The notes below the pieces were generated by a model that saw nothing but the letters and a program-made list of their open reading frames with translations, did no database searches and was not told where the DNA came from. The translations under genes and the position numbers were made by a program. A stretch of 64,000 nt of DNA from Bacteroidales bacterium (GTDB lineage Bacteria > Bacteroidota > Bacteroidia > Bacteroidales > P3). Shown here piece after piece: positions 8,219-17,109 of this stretch. How positions within the stretch are numbered: the first letter of the stretch is position 1; the number at the start of each line of letters is the position of its first letter. The DNA lies in contig JAFSPS010000046.1 of the NCBI GenBank assembly GCA_017451385.1, positions 1 through 64,000 on the forward strand. Direction: 5' to 3'.

Positions 8219-9754
8219 ATGAAAGTTTGTCGATTGGGGCATGTTTTTTTGATTATGCTTGTTTTGGTCTGTACTACTCTAAGGGCACAACGAGTAATAG
8301 AGTATGAGGCCGGAATGGGTACGCGCGACCCAATCAATCCATCAATATGGGTTCTTTATGATAACGTTCGCGCAACACACGATGGCATGGTGCTCTATTC
8401 GGATTCAGCATGGCTGAACACGGAGCGTAACGACTTTACAGCTATGGGTAATGTCCGAATAGATATTACCGACACTACTACTATCTTTGGCGAGAGTCTT
8501 TATTATGACGGGGAGCGTCGTATTGTTGATATCTGGGATGATACGGTGATGCTTATTGATGGCGAGACGACACTTAGGACGCCTCATGTCACCTACGACC
8601 GCAACACATCTACAGCCTCGTATTCAGAATGGGGGCACACGGAGAGTGGGCAGAATGATGTGTTCAGCAGTGAGGGTTATTATAATTCGACTACAAAAAT
8701 GCTTGACCTATATCGTCATGTTGTTATGCATGATTCGTCCACGCGTATTGAGACCGACACGATGCACTATGATACTCGTTTGAAAATTGCTACTTTTGTT
8801 GGACCGACATATATGTATAGTGACAGTGCCACCATCTATAGCGAGCATGGCTACTATCATGCAGACTCCAATTATGCCCTTTCTGTCCGTGCGTCGCGAG
8901 TGATGACTGATGGGCGTTCGCTGACGGGTGACACGTTGCGCTACTGGCAGGAGCATCAGCGAGGGGAAGCCTATGGTAGTGTTGTTATTGTAGATACAGC
9001 CAATAGTGTTATTTGCACAGGCGATTATGGTGAGAGTGACCAGCGTCAAAGTATGTCTTTTGTGACCGGGCGAGCCCTTGTGCGTATGGCTGATGAGCCT
9101 GATAGCATTAAGACCGTGCCTGATACGATATATATGCATGCCGATACTATACGGGTGTATAATGACAGTATGCGACGGCTGCGTGGCGTTCAGGCATCGC
9201 ATCATGTCAAGTTCTTTCGTCCTGATGTGCAGGGGATGTGTGATTCGGCCTATTATGACGCTGTAGATTCTTTGATGCGGATATACTATGAGCCGGTGCT
9301 ATGGTATGACAACTATCAGTGTACATCGGATAGTATCGATGTGCGCCACGATAGTACAGGAGTTCGTCGTGCCGACCTCAACGGGCATAGCCTTGTCGTG
9401 CAAATGGTTGACAGGGATAAATTCAATCAACTCAGCGGAAAGCGCTCTATAGTTCATTTTGACTCTAGTGAGCCAATTTATGCTGATATTCTTGGCAATG
9501 CGCAGATGGTATATTATGTTACTGAGACCGACTCGGCGGGTGTTGAGGCACTCATCGGCGTTAATGCCGGAGTGGGAGCGGATATGCGAATTTACTTCAA
9601 GCAACGAAAACCAGACCGTATTGTCACTTATGGCAATCCGGATATGAATACATATCCGCTTGACCAGCTGCCGCCAGAACTCAAACGTCTGGCAGATTTC
9701 AAATGGTTGCCGAATCGGCGACCTTTGAAGCCTGAGGATGTCTTCGTCTGGTGA
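8219..9754 (+). CDS. OstA/LptA-like lipopolysaccharide transport protein
   Basis: Periplasmic protein of the Bacteroidota OstA-like group, related to LptA and the N-terminal domain of LptD, which form the bridge carrying LPS across the periplasm. Signal peptide with cleavage after LRA (residue 23). The body is a run of short beta repeats of the type 'D....Y....A.G.V.I.D....I.G..L.YD', the OstA jelly-roll pattern, to about residue 330. The 511-residue length and lack of an obvious C-terminal barrel separate it from full-length LptD. Role in LPS transport is inferred from the family; LptB is encoded further along at 22962-23753. Confidence 0.82.
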   Translation: MKVCRLGHVFLIMLVLVCTTLRAQRVIEYEAGMGTRDPINPSIWVLYDNVRATHDGMVLYSDSAWLNTERNDFTAMGNVRIDITDTTTIFGESLYYDGERRIVDIWDDTVMLIDGETTLRTPHVTYDRNTSTASYSEWGHTESGQNDVFSSEGYYNSTTKMLDLYRHVVMHDSSTRIETDTMHYDTRLKIATFVGPTYMYSDSATIYSEHGYYHADSNYALSVRASRVMTDGRSLTGDTLRYWQEHQRGEAYGSVVIVDTANSVICTGDYGESDQRQSMSFVTGRALVRMADEPDSIKTVPDTIYMHADTIRVYNDSMRRLRGVQASHHVKFFRPDVQGMCDSAYYDAVDSLMRIYYEPVLWYDNYQCTSDSIDVRHDSTGVRRADLNGHSLVVQMVDRDKFNQLSGKRSIVHFDSSEPIYADILGNAQMVYYVTETDSAGVEALIGVNAGVGADMRIYFKQRKPDRIVTYGNPDMNTYPLDQLPPELKRLADFKWLPNRRPLKPEDVFVW

Positions 9755-9802
9755 CAAAATGGCAGGCTGGATGTTGTTGGCAGAGTAATGAATTGATAAA
9801 AC

Positions 9803-9810
9803 TATGCTTG
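9803..9810 (+). promoter_or_regulatory. Candidate -7 box for grpE-dnaJ
   Basis: TATGCTTG matches TAnnTTTG at seven of eight positions, 43 bp upstream of the grpE start. TTG trinucleotides occur at 9774-9779 with a slightly long spacer. No CIRCE-type inverted repeat is visible, so control by HrcA is not supported. Confidence 0.4.
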
Positions 9811-9853
9811 TATGTCACAGGCTGGTTTAATAAAGAAATAAACTAAAAAAAAT

Positions 9854-10456
9854 ATGGAACCTAAAGACGAAAAAATAAAAGAGGAGACCCCTATTCAGGA
9901 GTCGGAAGAAACACAAGCGGCGGCACAGGAATCCATAGAAGAGACTGGTGCGTCGAAGAGTCACGACGATGAACATCGCGAAAAAAAGAAGAAGCATGGC
10001 AAAGAGTCTGCTGACGAGAAATTGCAACAACTTGGTGAAAAGCTGGCGGAGAAAGAGGACCAGTACAAACGCTTGTACGCTGACTTTGAGAACCACAGGA
10101 AGCGCACTAATATAGAGAAGGCAGAACTGATACTCAATGGTGGCAAAGATGTAATCAAGTCATTACTGCCTATTATAGATGACTTGGAACGCGCCCTTCA
10201 GAGTATGAGCGAGGACGACGCTGCTGCCGAGGGAGTGCGGCTGATATATGCTAAACTTATGAAAACCCTTGAGGCCAAAGGCTTGAAACCTATGGATGCA
10301 AAAGGTGAGAAGTTCAACGAGGATTTGCATGAGGCAGTGACGCGTATTCCTGCTGCAGGAGAAGAACAGAAGGGTATCGTGGTGGATGTGGTAGAGAAAG
10401 GCTACTACCTCAACGAGAAAGTACTCAGATATGCAAAGGTTGTTGTTGCATTTTAA
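9854..10456 (+). CDS. grpE: GrpE, nucleotide exchange factor of DnaK
   Basis: Cytoplasmic co-chaperone that releases ADP from DnaK. The N-terminal 60 residues are very acidic and low in complexity. A long helix follows (LQQLGEKLAEKEDQYKRLYADFENHRKRT, residues about 57-85) carrying the GrpE dimer signature, and the beta head ends in VVEKGYYLNEKVLRYAKVVV. 200 residues is normal. dnaJ follows after 124 bp in the same direction; dnaK is not in the window. Confidence 0.96.
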   Translation: MEPKDEKIKEETPIQESEETQAAAQESIEETGASKSHDDEHREKKKKHGKESADEKLQQLGEKLAEKEDQYKRLYADFENHRKRTNIEKAELILNGGKDVIKSLLPIIDDLERALQSMSEDDAAAEGVRLIYAKLMKTLEAKGLKPMDAKGEKFNEDLHEAVTRIPAAGEEQKGIVVDVVEKGYYLNEKVLRYAKVVVAF

Positions 10457-10580
10457 GTAGTGCGGCGTAAAGTAAAAAATAATATAAGAACATTTCAACA
10501 CGCTGAAATATAAGTGTTTTGAGTGATTTAATAAGTCAGGAGCCAAAGGCTGCTGAAGAATCATAAGGAGAACTACAGAG

Positions 10581-11747
10581 ATGGCTAAGAGAGACTATTA
10601 TGAGGTGCTTGGCGTTCAAAAAAACGTTACGCCCGATGAATTAAAAAAGGCCTATAGAAAGAAGGCCATGGAATATCACCCTGACCGTAATCCGGGCGAT
10701 AAGGAGGCAGAAGAGAAGTTCAAGGAGGCTGCAGAGGCATACGATGTGCTGAGTGACCCGCAGAAGAAGGCACGCTATGACCAGTTGGGTCGTGAAGGCT
10801 ATGAGGCCTACTCTGGCGGCAGTGGCACAGGAGGCATGAATATGAACGACATCTTCTCGCAGTTTGGCGACATATTTGGCGACATCTTCGGTGGAGGTTT
10901 TGGCGGAGGCTTTAGTGGCTTTGGCGGCGGCCGTGGCGGGCAACATCGCGCGATGCGTCGTGGTAGCAACTTACGTATCAAAGCACGTCTTACACTCGAA
11001 GAGATAGCCAAAGGTGTAGATAAGAAATTCAAGGTAAAAAAGTACGTGTCGTGCAAGACCTGTGGTGGCACAGGTGCTCGCGGCAACTCATACGAAACGT
11101 GTGGACATTGTCACGGCACTGGCGTCATCACAGAGGTACGTCGTTCTATCTTGGGACAGATGCAGACACAGTCGGTATGCCCGTACTGTGGCGGCGAAGG
11201 CCGTATAATAAAAGACAAGTGTCACGACTGCAATGGCGAGGGTATAGTGCAATCCGAGGAGGTTGTGACAGTTAATATTCCGGCAGGCGTTTCCGAGGGC
11301 ATGCAGTTCTCATTGTCCGGACGAGGCAATGACGCTCCTCATGGTGGAGTGCCTGGCGACCTCATTGTCCTCATAGAAGAGATACCTCATGAGACCTTTG
11401 AGCGACAGGGCAATAATCTGTATTGTGATGTATATGTAAGTTTCGCCGATGCTGCTCTCGGGTGTACCGTAGAGGTGCCAACCCTTGATGGAAAGGCTCG
11501 TGTAAAGCTTGATGCAGGAACCCCTTCTGGCAAGGTGTTGCGACTGCGTGGCAAAGGTTTGCCGGATGTGCATAGCCATATACATGGCGACATCATGGTG
11601 TGTGTCAATGTGTGGGTGCCGCAGAAACTTTCGCGCAATGACAAGGACTTGCTTGAGCAGATGCGAAACACAGACAGTTTCTCGCCTAAACCGACCGGCA
11701 AGGAGCGTAGCTTCATCAACAGGGTACGCGAGATGTTTGGCGGATAA
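10581..11747 (+). CDS. dnaJ: DnaJ, Hsp40 co-chaperone
   Basis: Class I J-domain protein that stimulates DnaK ATPase and delivers substrates. J domain residues 4-70 with His33-Pro34-Asp35; Gly/Phe-rich linker about 75-120; zinc-binding region with the four expected motifs [24 protein letters not shown] and CHDCNGEG (about 154-215); then the C-terminal substrate-binding domains. 388 residues, complete. It is followed after 2 bp by the DUF2851 gene, so the three genes grpE, dnaJ and DUF2851 read as one unit. Confidence 0.98.
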   Translation: MAKRDYYEVLGVQKNVTPDELKKAYRKKAMEYHPDRNPGDKEAEEKFKEAAEAYDVLSDPQKKARYDQLGREGYEAYSGGSGTGGMNMNDIFSQFGDIFGDIFGGGFGGGFSGFGGGRGGQHRAMRRGSNLRIKARLTLEEIAKGVDKKFKVKKYVSCKTCGGTGARGNSYETCGHCHGTGVITEVRRSILGQMQTQSVCPYCGGEGRIIKDKCHDCNGEGIVQSEEVVTVNIPAGVSEGMQFSLSGRGNDAPHGGVPGDLIVLIEEIPHETFERQGNNLYCDVYVSFADAALGCTVEVPTLDGKARVKLDAGTPSGKVLRLRGKGLPDVHSHIHGDIMVCVNVWVPQKLSRNDKDLLEQMRNTDSFSPKPTGKERSFINRVREMFGG

Positions 11748-11749
11748 TC

Positions 11750-13036
11750 ATGAACGAGGCGTTCTTACAATACATATGGCAACATCGGCTTACCGAGGGT
11801 CCTTTGGCAACTACCGATGGGAGGAGCGTTTTGGTCAATCGAACTGGTACGCTCAACAGTGATGCGGGGCCGGATTTCTTCGATGCTCGACTTGTCGTTG
11901 ACGGCATAGAATGGGTTGGCAATATCGAGATACATGTCAAGGCTTCGGATTGGCGTCTGCATGGTCATTCTTCGGACCCTTCCTATGACAATGTTATTCT
12001 GCATGTTGTATATGATGCCAACGAGCAGATAGAGACCAGTGACGGGCGCGCCATCCCTACGCTCTCGCTCAAAGGGCATATTCCAGAGATTCTATGGAAC
12101 AACTACGACGCCCTCGTCAACCCTCCGGCCCCGATAGATGTGCCGTGTGCCGAGGGACTGCTTATGTTGCCACAGTTTCGTATTGACTCCTATCTTGACC
12201 GTCTTTTGATAGAACGTATAGAGCGCAAGATAGGTGATGTCAGGAGGTTGCTTGATGATGCTCACGGCGGGTGGGAGCAATGCTGCTATTGGCTCATAGG
12301 GCGTTATTTTGGCGGTAAGACAAATGCCTTCCCTTTTGAGTTGCTTACTAAGGTGACAGATATGCGTCTCTTGGCACGGTGGAAGGATAACCCGCAACGA
12401 GTGGAAGCGCTACTCTTTGGACAAGCCGGTATGCTTGACGAGTACTTTGATGACGACTATCCGCGTCAGCTTCAGGCCGACTATCATGCCTTGCGTTCGG
12501 GCAGCGGACTCATGCCAATATCCAAGCATCTGTGGAAGTATTTTCGTCTTCGTCCGTCAAGTTTTCCCACACTGCGTATCAGCCAGTTTGCAGCCCTTAT
12601 ATCTCGCAGTTCGTCACTTTTCTCGAAGCTGCTTGAGATGACTGATGTCCGACAGATAGAAGAGGTGTTTGATGTAAAGGCGTCGCCCTATTGGGATGAA
12701 CACTACCATTTTGACAAGCCTGCCTCGCTGCGTGTAAAGGCGGTAGGGATTGATTTTGTGCATAATATCATTATCAATGCGTGGGTGCCTTTGTTATTCT
12801 ACTATGGTGTGGCACATAGCGATGAGATGTTGAAGGAGCGAGCTATCGCCCTCATGCATCAGCTGCCGGCAGAAGAAAACGCCATTGTCCGAAAGTGGCA
12901 GGCGGTGGGTGTCAAAGTGCAAGATGCAGCCACGTCACAGTCAGTCATTCAGCTCTATAATGAGTATTGCCAAGAACGTCAGTGCCTGCGTTGCCAGTTC
13001 GGTGTGCAGGTTATAAAAAATAGTACAATACTGTAG
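11750..13036 (+). CDS. DUF2851 family protein
   Basis: Member of DUF2851, a family common in Bacteroidota with no assigned function. Recognisable by the N-terminal block NEAFLQYIWQHRL, followed by NSDAGPDFFDARL and NIEIHVKASDW, which is the best conserved part (residues about 1-70) and has a nuclease-like spacing of acidic residues and a Lys; that resemblance is only an impression. The 428-residue chain has no signal peptide or membrane segment, so it is cytoplasmic. The start codon follows the dnaJ stop by 2 bp, indicating co-transcription and probable translational coupling. The C-terminus is Cys-containing (CQERQCLRCQFG). Confidence 0.85.
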   Translation: MNEAFLQYIWQHRLTEGPLATTDGRSVLVNRTGTLNSDAGPDFFDARLVVDGIEWVGNIEIHVKASDWRLHGHSSDPSYDNVILHVVYDANEQIETSDGRAIPTLSLKGHIPEILWNNYDALVNPPAPIDVPCAEGLLMLPQFRIDSYLDRLLIERIERKIGDVRRLLDDAHGGWEQCCYWLIGRYFGGKTNAFPFELLTKVTDMRLLARWKDNPQRVEALLFGQAGMLDEYFDDDYPRQLQADYHALRSGSGLMPISKHLWKYFRLRPSSFPTLRISQFAALISRSSSLFSKLLEMTDVRQIEEVFDVKASPYWDEHYHFDKPASLRVKAVGIDFVHNIIINAWVPLLFYYGVAHSDEMLKERAIALMHQLPAEENAIVRKWQAVGVKVQDAATSQSVIQLYNEYCQERQCLRCQFGVQVIKNSTIL

Positions 13037-13293
13037 GTACGAGAGACAACGAGAAGAGGATGCGGAATGAAGATATAGAGAAATACTCTATAGTCAGTAA
13101 ACAATGGAAAAGAGAGAAAACGTTGAATGATGTATATTGTTGGCCGTAAGTTGTTGGTGGAAGATTATTGTTATACAAATAAGTAGGCCATATTGGTTCC
13201 ACAATGTATGCTGTTTTAGCAGTATAATGGAAATAAAAGGGATTATATGAAATAAGTTCGATGCATCGAAAAAAATGAAATAAAGAAGTCATT
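13037..13293 (+). other. Intergenic region before murF-alr with a 14-bp palindrome
   Basis: 257 bp without an ORF. It holds a perfect 14-bp palindrome TTCGATGCATCGAA at 13257-13270, 24 bp before the murF start, and a weak hairpin near 13208-13228. No full TAnnTTTG box was found, so the murF promoter is not placed. Confidence 0.5.
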
Positions 13294-15792
13294 ATGCAGG
13301 TATCGCTTTTGAACAATATTTTTCGTCAGTCGCAGTTTGTGCTTGCCAATGCCAATCGCGAATTTGACGTGCTTTTAACGGATAGCCGCCGTTTGTCCTA
13401 TCCGGAACGAACAATCTTTTTTGCTATTACGACACGGCGCAATTCCGGTTTTCGGTATATTGATGGGCTGTATGACAAAGGTGTACGAAACTTTGTCGTC
13501 AGCAATACAATAAGTGATGATGAGCGGGACTCGTTGCGGAGGCTTGACAAGGCCAATATCTGGTTTGTTCCCGATGTTGTTAGAGCTCTTCAGCAGCTGG
13601 CAACCTATCATAGGATGCAATATGATATGCCTGTTGTTGGCATCACTGGCAGCAATGGTAAGACAATCGTCAAGGATTGGCTTGCCCAGATGCTTGCCGA
13701 GGACCGTCAGGTGGTGGCAAGTCCGAATAGTTATAATTCGCAGATAGGCGTGCCGCTCTCTGTGTGGCGTATGTCAGCACAAGATGATATAGCACTCTTT
13801 GAGGCTGGCATCTCAGAATCGGGCGAAATGGGGCGTCTTGCTGAGGTGATACGACCGACGATAGGTATTTTCACCAATATAGGGCAGGCTCATGACGAGA
13901 ATTTCCTCTCGCCGCATCATAAGATATGTGAGAAACTCAATCTCTTCGTGCATTGCGACACCCTTGTCTATTGTTCCGACCATCGCAATATCCACACTGC
14001 TCTGCTCGAACTTGATGCCATGAAAGGCGTGAGGCGTTTCGCTTGGGGTAGTGGTAATAATGTCGATGTACGTCTCGTAGAGCGAAAGGTGGGAGATAGC
14101 AGCACCATGTTGCATGTTGCTTATGGTGAGGATGAGTCGGATATCGTTATCCCGTTTGTTGACCGTGCCTCGTCAGAGAATGTAATGCACTGTGTCGCCG
14201 TCATGCTTCTCTTGGGCTACAGCCTTGCCACCATCGCCGACCGCTGTGCGCGTCTTGCTCCGCTGAGTATGCGTCTGGAGATGAACGAGGGCGTGTCTGG
14301 TAGCCTGCTCATCAATGATGGTTATAGCCTCGACCTCAATTCGCTCTCCATAGCCCTTGAAGTAATGCAGCAGCAACGCCGTTTCCGTCGTAAGGTCGTA
14401 GTGTTGAGCGATTTCGTCCAGTCGGGTATGGCGGAGCAGCAGCTCTACACCCGTGTTGCGGAACTGTTACATCAGCGTGACATCTCGTGCTTCATAGGCA
14501 TCGGTCCAGCACTTGTCCGCAATCAGCAACTCTTTTCCGACATGGAGACCTTCTTCTATCCGTCGGTAGATGCCTTCCTCCACCAGCACCCGCTGTCAAG
14601 CTTCTCCAACGATGCTATATTACTAAAGGGAGCGCGCAAGTTCTGTTTTGAGAACATTGCCAAGGTCTTGCAACGCAAGACGCACGAAACCATCATGGAG
14701 GTAAACCTCAATGCGCTTATATCCAACCTCAACTTTTTCCGTTCGCGCATACGTCCAACAACGCGTCTCATGGCTATGGTCAAGGCTGCATCCTACGGTG
14801 CCGGCAAGGTAGAGATAGCCAGCGCATTACAGTTTAATAATGTTGATTATCTCACTGTGGCCTACTGTGATGAAGGTGTGGATTTGCGTCATGGAGGCAT
14901 CTCATTGCCTATCATGCTGATGAACCCTGAGGAAGAGAGTTTTGAGGACATCATACGCTATAATCTCGAGCCGGACATCTACAGCTTCCGCATACTGGAG
15001 TTGTTCTCCTCCGTTGCCAAGATATTCTGTACCGAGGGTCAGAAGGTGCCCATCCATATTGAGTTTGACACTGGCATGCACCGTCTTGGCTTTGGCGAGG
15101 CTGACATCAGCGAGCTTGCTGCGCGCCTTAGTGACCCTGATTCGTGTCTGGAGGTCAAGTCGGTGTTCTCTCATCTTGCCTGCAGCGAGGACCCTGCTAT
15201 GGACGATTTCACACGCCTGCAGATAGACCGTTTCCGGCAGTGGAGTGCGCAGCTCAAGCATGCCATGCACCGAGACGATATATGGTGCCATATCCTAAAC
15301 TCATCAGGCATTACGCGTTTCCCAGAAGCACAGATGGACATGGTTCGTCTCGGCATCGGTCTTTATGGCATTGACCCCAACCCCGACATACAGCGCTATC
15401 TTACCCCTGTCAGCCGTCTCAAAAGCCGTATCTCGCAGGTGAAGGACATTCCTGAGGGAGATTCTGTTGGCTATAATCGGCGCTGGGTGGCGCAGCGTCC
15501 CTCGCGTATAGCCATCGTTCCGATAGGTTATGCCGACGGTCTCAATCGTCATCTTGGCTATGAGAATGCTTCGCTCATCATTGGCGGGCAGCGTGCGCCA
15601 ATCGTGGGCAGTATATGTATGGACATGTGTTTTGTTGATGTTACGGATGTCTCGTGCAAGGAGGGCGACGAAGTGGTTATTTTTGGCGATGCGCAGACGC
15701 TCACATCCATCGCTTCGGCGGCGGGCACCATACCATACGAAATACTCACCTCTGTCTCGCCACGCGTCAAGCGTGTCTATTTCCAAGAGTAA
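13294..15792 (+). CDS. murF-alr: Bifunctional MurF ligase / alanine racemase
   Basis: Fusion of UDP-MurNAc-tripeptide:D-Ala-D-Ala ligase with alanine racemase, a Bacteroidota arrangement that joins D-Ala supply with its use in peptidoglycan precursor synthesis. The MurF part (residues 1 to about 455) carries the Mur-ligase P-loop GITGSNGKT near 116 and a normal central domain. The Alr part starts near 463 (MEVNLNALISNLNFF); the PLP lysine lies in MVKAASYG near 496, where most racemases read VKADAYG. GSICMDM and a catalytic Tyr in SVGYNRRW are present further on. 832 residues, complete. A 52-bp gap separates it from the hemerythrin gene. Confidence 0.95.
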   Translation: MQVSLLNNIFRQSQFVLANANREFDVLLTDSRRLSYPERTIFFAITTRRNSGFRYIDGLYDKGVRNFVVSNTISDDERDSLRRLDKANIWFVPDVVRALQQLATYHRMQYDMPVVGITGSNGKTIVKDWLAQMLAEDRQVVASPNSYNSQIGVPLSVWRMSAQDDIALFEAGISESGEMGRLAEVIRPTIGIFTNIGQAHDENFLSPHHKICEKLNLFVHCDTLVYCSDHRNIHTALLELDAMKGVRRFAWGSGNNVDVRLVERKVGDSSTMLHVAYGEDESDIVIPFVDRASSENVMHCVAVMLLLGYSLATIADRCARLAPLSMRLEMNEGVSGSLLINDGYSLDLNSLSIALEVMQQQRRFRRKVVVLSDFVQSGMAEQQLYTRVAELLHQRDISCFIGIGPALVRNQQLFSDMETFFYPSVDAFLHQHPLSSFSNDAILLKGARKFCFENIAKVLQRKTHETIMEVNLNALISNLNFFRSRIRPTTRLMAMVKAASYGAGKVEIASALQFNNVDYLTVAYCDEGVDLRHGGISLPIMLMNPEEESFEDIIRYNLEPDIYSFRILELFSSVAKIFCTEGQKVPIHIEFDTGMHRLGFGEADISELAARLSDPDSCLEVKSVFSHLACSEDPAMDDFTRLQIDRFRQWSAQLKHAMHRDDIWCHILNSSGITRFPEAQMDMVRLGIGLYGIDPNPDIQRYLTPVSRLKSRISQVKDIPEGDSVGYNRRWVAQRPSRIAIVPIGYADGLNRHLGYENASLIIGGQRAPIVGSICMDMCFVDVTDVSCKEGDEVVIFGDAQTLTSIASAAGTIPYEILTSVSPRVKRVYFQE

Positions 15793-15844
15793 TAAAAGGT
15801 TGTGGTTTGCAAGAAAATGATATAGTAAATAAAACGAAGATAAG

Positions 15845-16534
15845 ATGTCCCGTTACTTCACTGCAAAAACAAAGATGGCCGATGCGCTGACCGTCAATTA
15901 TAATATTTTTCTGTTGCTGCCGCGTCTTGGCATCAAGCTTGGCTTTGGCGACCGTAGCATCGATGAGGTGTGCCACTCTAATGGTGTGGCAACCTCCTTT
16001 GTTGTCATTCTTCTCAATATCTATACGTTTAGTGATTATGTGCCAGAAGCGTCATCCCTTTCTGACGACGATGTCACCCAGATGCTCGAATATCTCGTGG
16101 CTTCGCATCGCTACTATGTCAATGAGCGTATGCCGCATATAGAACGACACCTCGACCATGTGGCCTCGCAGGCTGGAGAGCGTTATGCGGCAGCATTGAA
16201 GACCTTTTTCTCGGGCTATTGCGATGATGTGGTGGCGCATTTCACATACGAGGAGCAGACCATCTTTCCTCTCATCGAACGCCGCAAAGCTGGAGGGCAT
16301 ATCTCGCGCAGCGTTGTTTCTCACATGAGCAGCACGCATGATAGTGCCGTAGATAAGCTGTCGGACCTTATGCAGATACTATTCAAATATCTGCCGTCAG
16401 AGGGTCTTGCCGAGGAGCTTAACGAATTGGCGTTTACCATTATGCAGTTGTCTTCAGACCTAAACAAACATGTCGTTATAGAGGATAACCTCTTGATACC
16501 TTATCTTCTCGGAAAGGAGGCCGAGCGCCAATGA
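15845..16534 (+). CDS. Hemerythrin-like domain protein
   Basis: Predicted di-iron four-helix-bundle protein of the hemerythrin family. Candidate ligands are spread in the expected way: His in SHRYYVN and in IERHLDH, Glu in HFTYEEQTIFP, His in SSTHD and His/Glu in LNKHVVIEDNLLIP. The N-terminal about 75 residues resemble the ScdA-type N-terminal region that precedes hemerythrin domains in RIC/YtfE-like iron-repair proteins, though its Cys is in VCHSNG and not a CC motif. 229 residues, cytoplasmic. The stop overlaps the start of the downstream regulator by 4 bp (ATGA), which implies translational coupling. Sensing of O2, NO or iron is an inference from the family. Confidence 0.85.
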   Translation: MSRYFTAKTKMADALTVNYNIFLLLPRLGIKLGFGDRSIDEVCHSNGVATSFVVILLNIYTFSDYVPEASSLSDDDVTQMLEYLVASHRYYVNERMPHIERHLDHVASQAGERYAAALKTFFSGYCDDVVAHFTYEEQTIFPLIERRKAGGHISRSVVSHMSSTHDSAVDKLSDLMQILFKYLPSEGLAEELNELAFTIMQLSSDLNKHVVIEDNLLIPYLLGKEAERQ

Positions 16535-17109
16535 AACCCCTTGTCAGCGTACTTATTGTTGAACAGTCTGATATCATCATTGAGGGACTCAAGTCAATGC
16601 TACAGGATGCTGGAGAATTCAATATTCTTGCACCGTTGCATGATGTGCAGTCACTTGTCGAGCGAGTGATGGCGCAGAAGCCAGACATCATTATCGTCAA
16701 CCCTCAGCTGCTCGGCATGGCAGCGCAAGCCACTGTAGAGCAGCTGCGTCGCAGCCGTCCCGGCATTGCTGTCGTGGCAATCTCCACCACCCTCTTGCCG
16801 TCAGCAGTTTTGGCTTCTTTCCCTTCCTGCATAGGACTCTATGACACGCAAAACTCTGTTGTCGCCATGTTGCGTCAGATGGCAGACGGAGGAGAAGAGG
16901 AGAACGACAACGGCAGCTACGAGCTGTCCGAGCGTGAGACGGAGGTGCTTGTGCTCCTTGCTCAGGGGCTGAGCAGCAAACTCATAGCCGACAAACTCAA
17001 TATCTCTGTACATACTGTCAACACACACCGCAAGAATATTACCAGCAAGACGGGCATAAGGAGCATCGCCGGTCTTACGGTCTATGCTACGCTTCACAAC
17101 CTAATCTAA
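16531..17109 (+). CDS. LuxR/NarL-type regulator with degenerate receiver domain
   Basis: DNA-binding regulator of NarL/FixJ architecture: receiver-like domain about residues 5-115 and a LuxR helix-turn-helix about 128-190 (LSERETEVLVLLAQGLSSKLIADKL, then NTHRKNI). The position of the phosphoacceptor Asp is Asn57 (DIIIVNPQLL), and the conserved Lys near the domain end is not apparent, so this is probably a pseudo-receiver not switched by phosphorylation. No histidine kinase is nearby. It overlaps the hemerythrin gene by 4 bp, suggesting the two proteins work together. It is followed directly, with no gap, by an MFS gene. 192 residues. Confidence 0.88.
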   Translation: MKPLVSVLIVEQSDIIIEGLKSMLQDAGEFNILAPLHDVQSLVERVMAQKPDIIIVNPQLLGMAAQATVEQLRRSRPGIAVVAISTTLLPSAVLASFPSCIGLYDTQNSVVAMLRQMADGGEEENDNGSYELSERETEVLVLLAQGLSSKLIADKLNISVHTVNTHRKNITSKTGIRSIAGLTVYATLHNLI

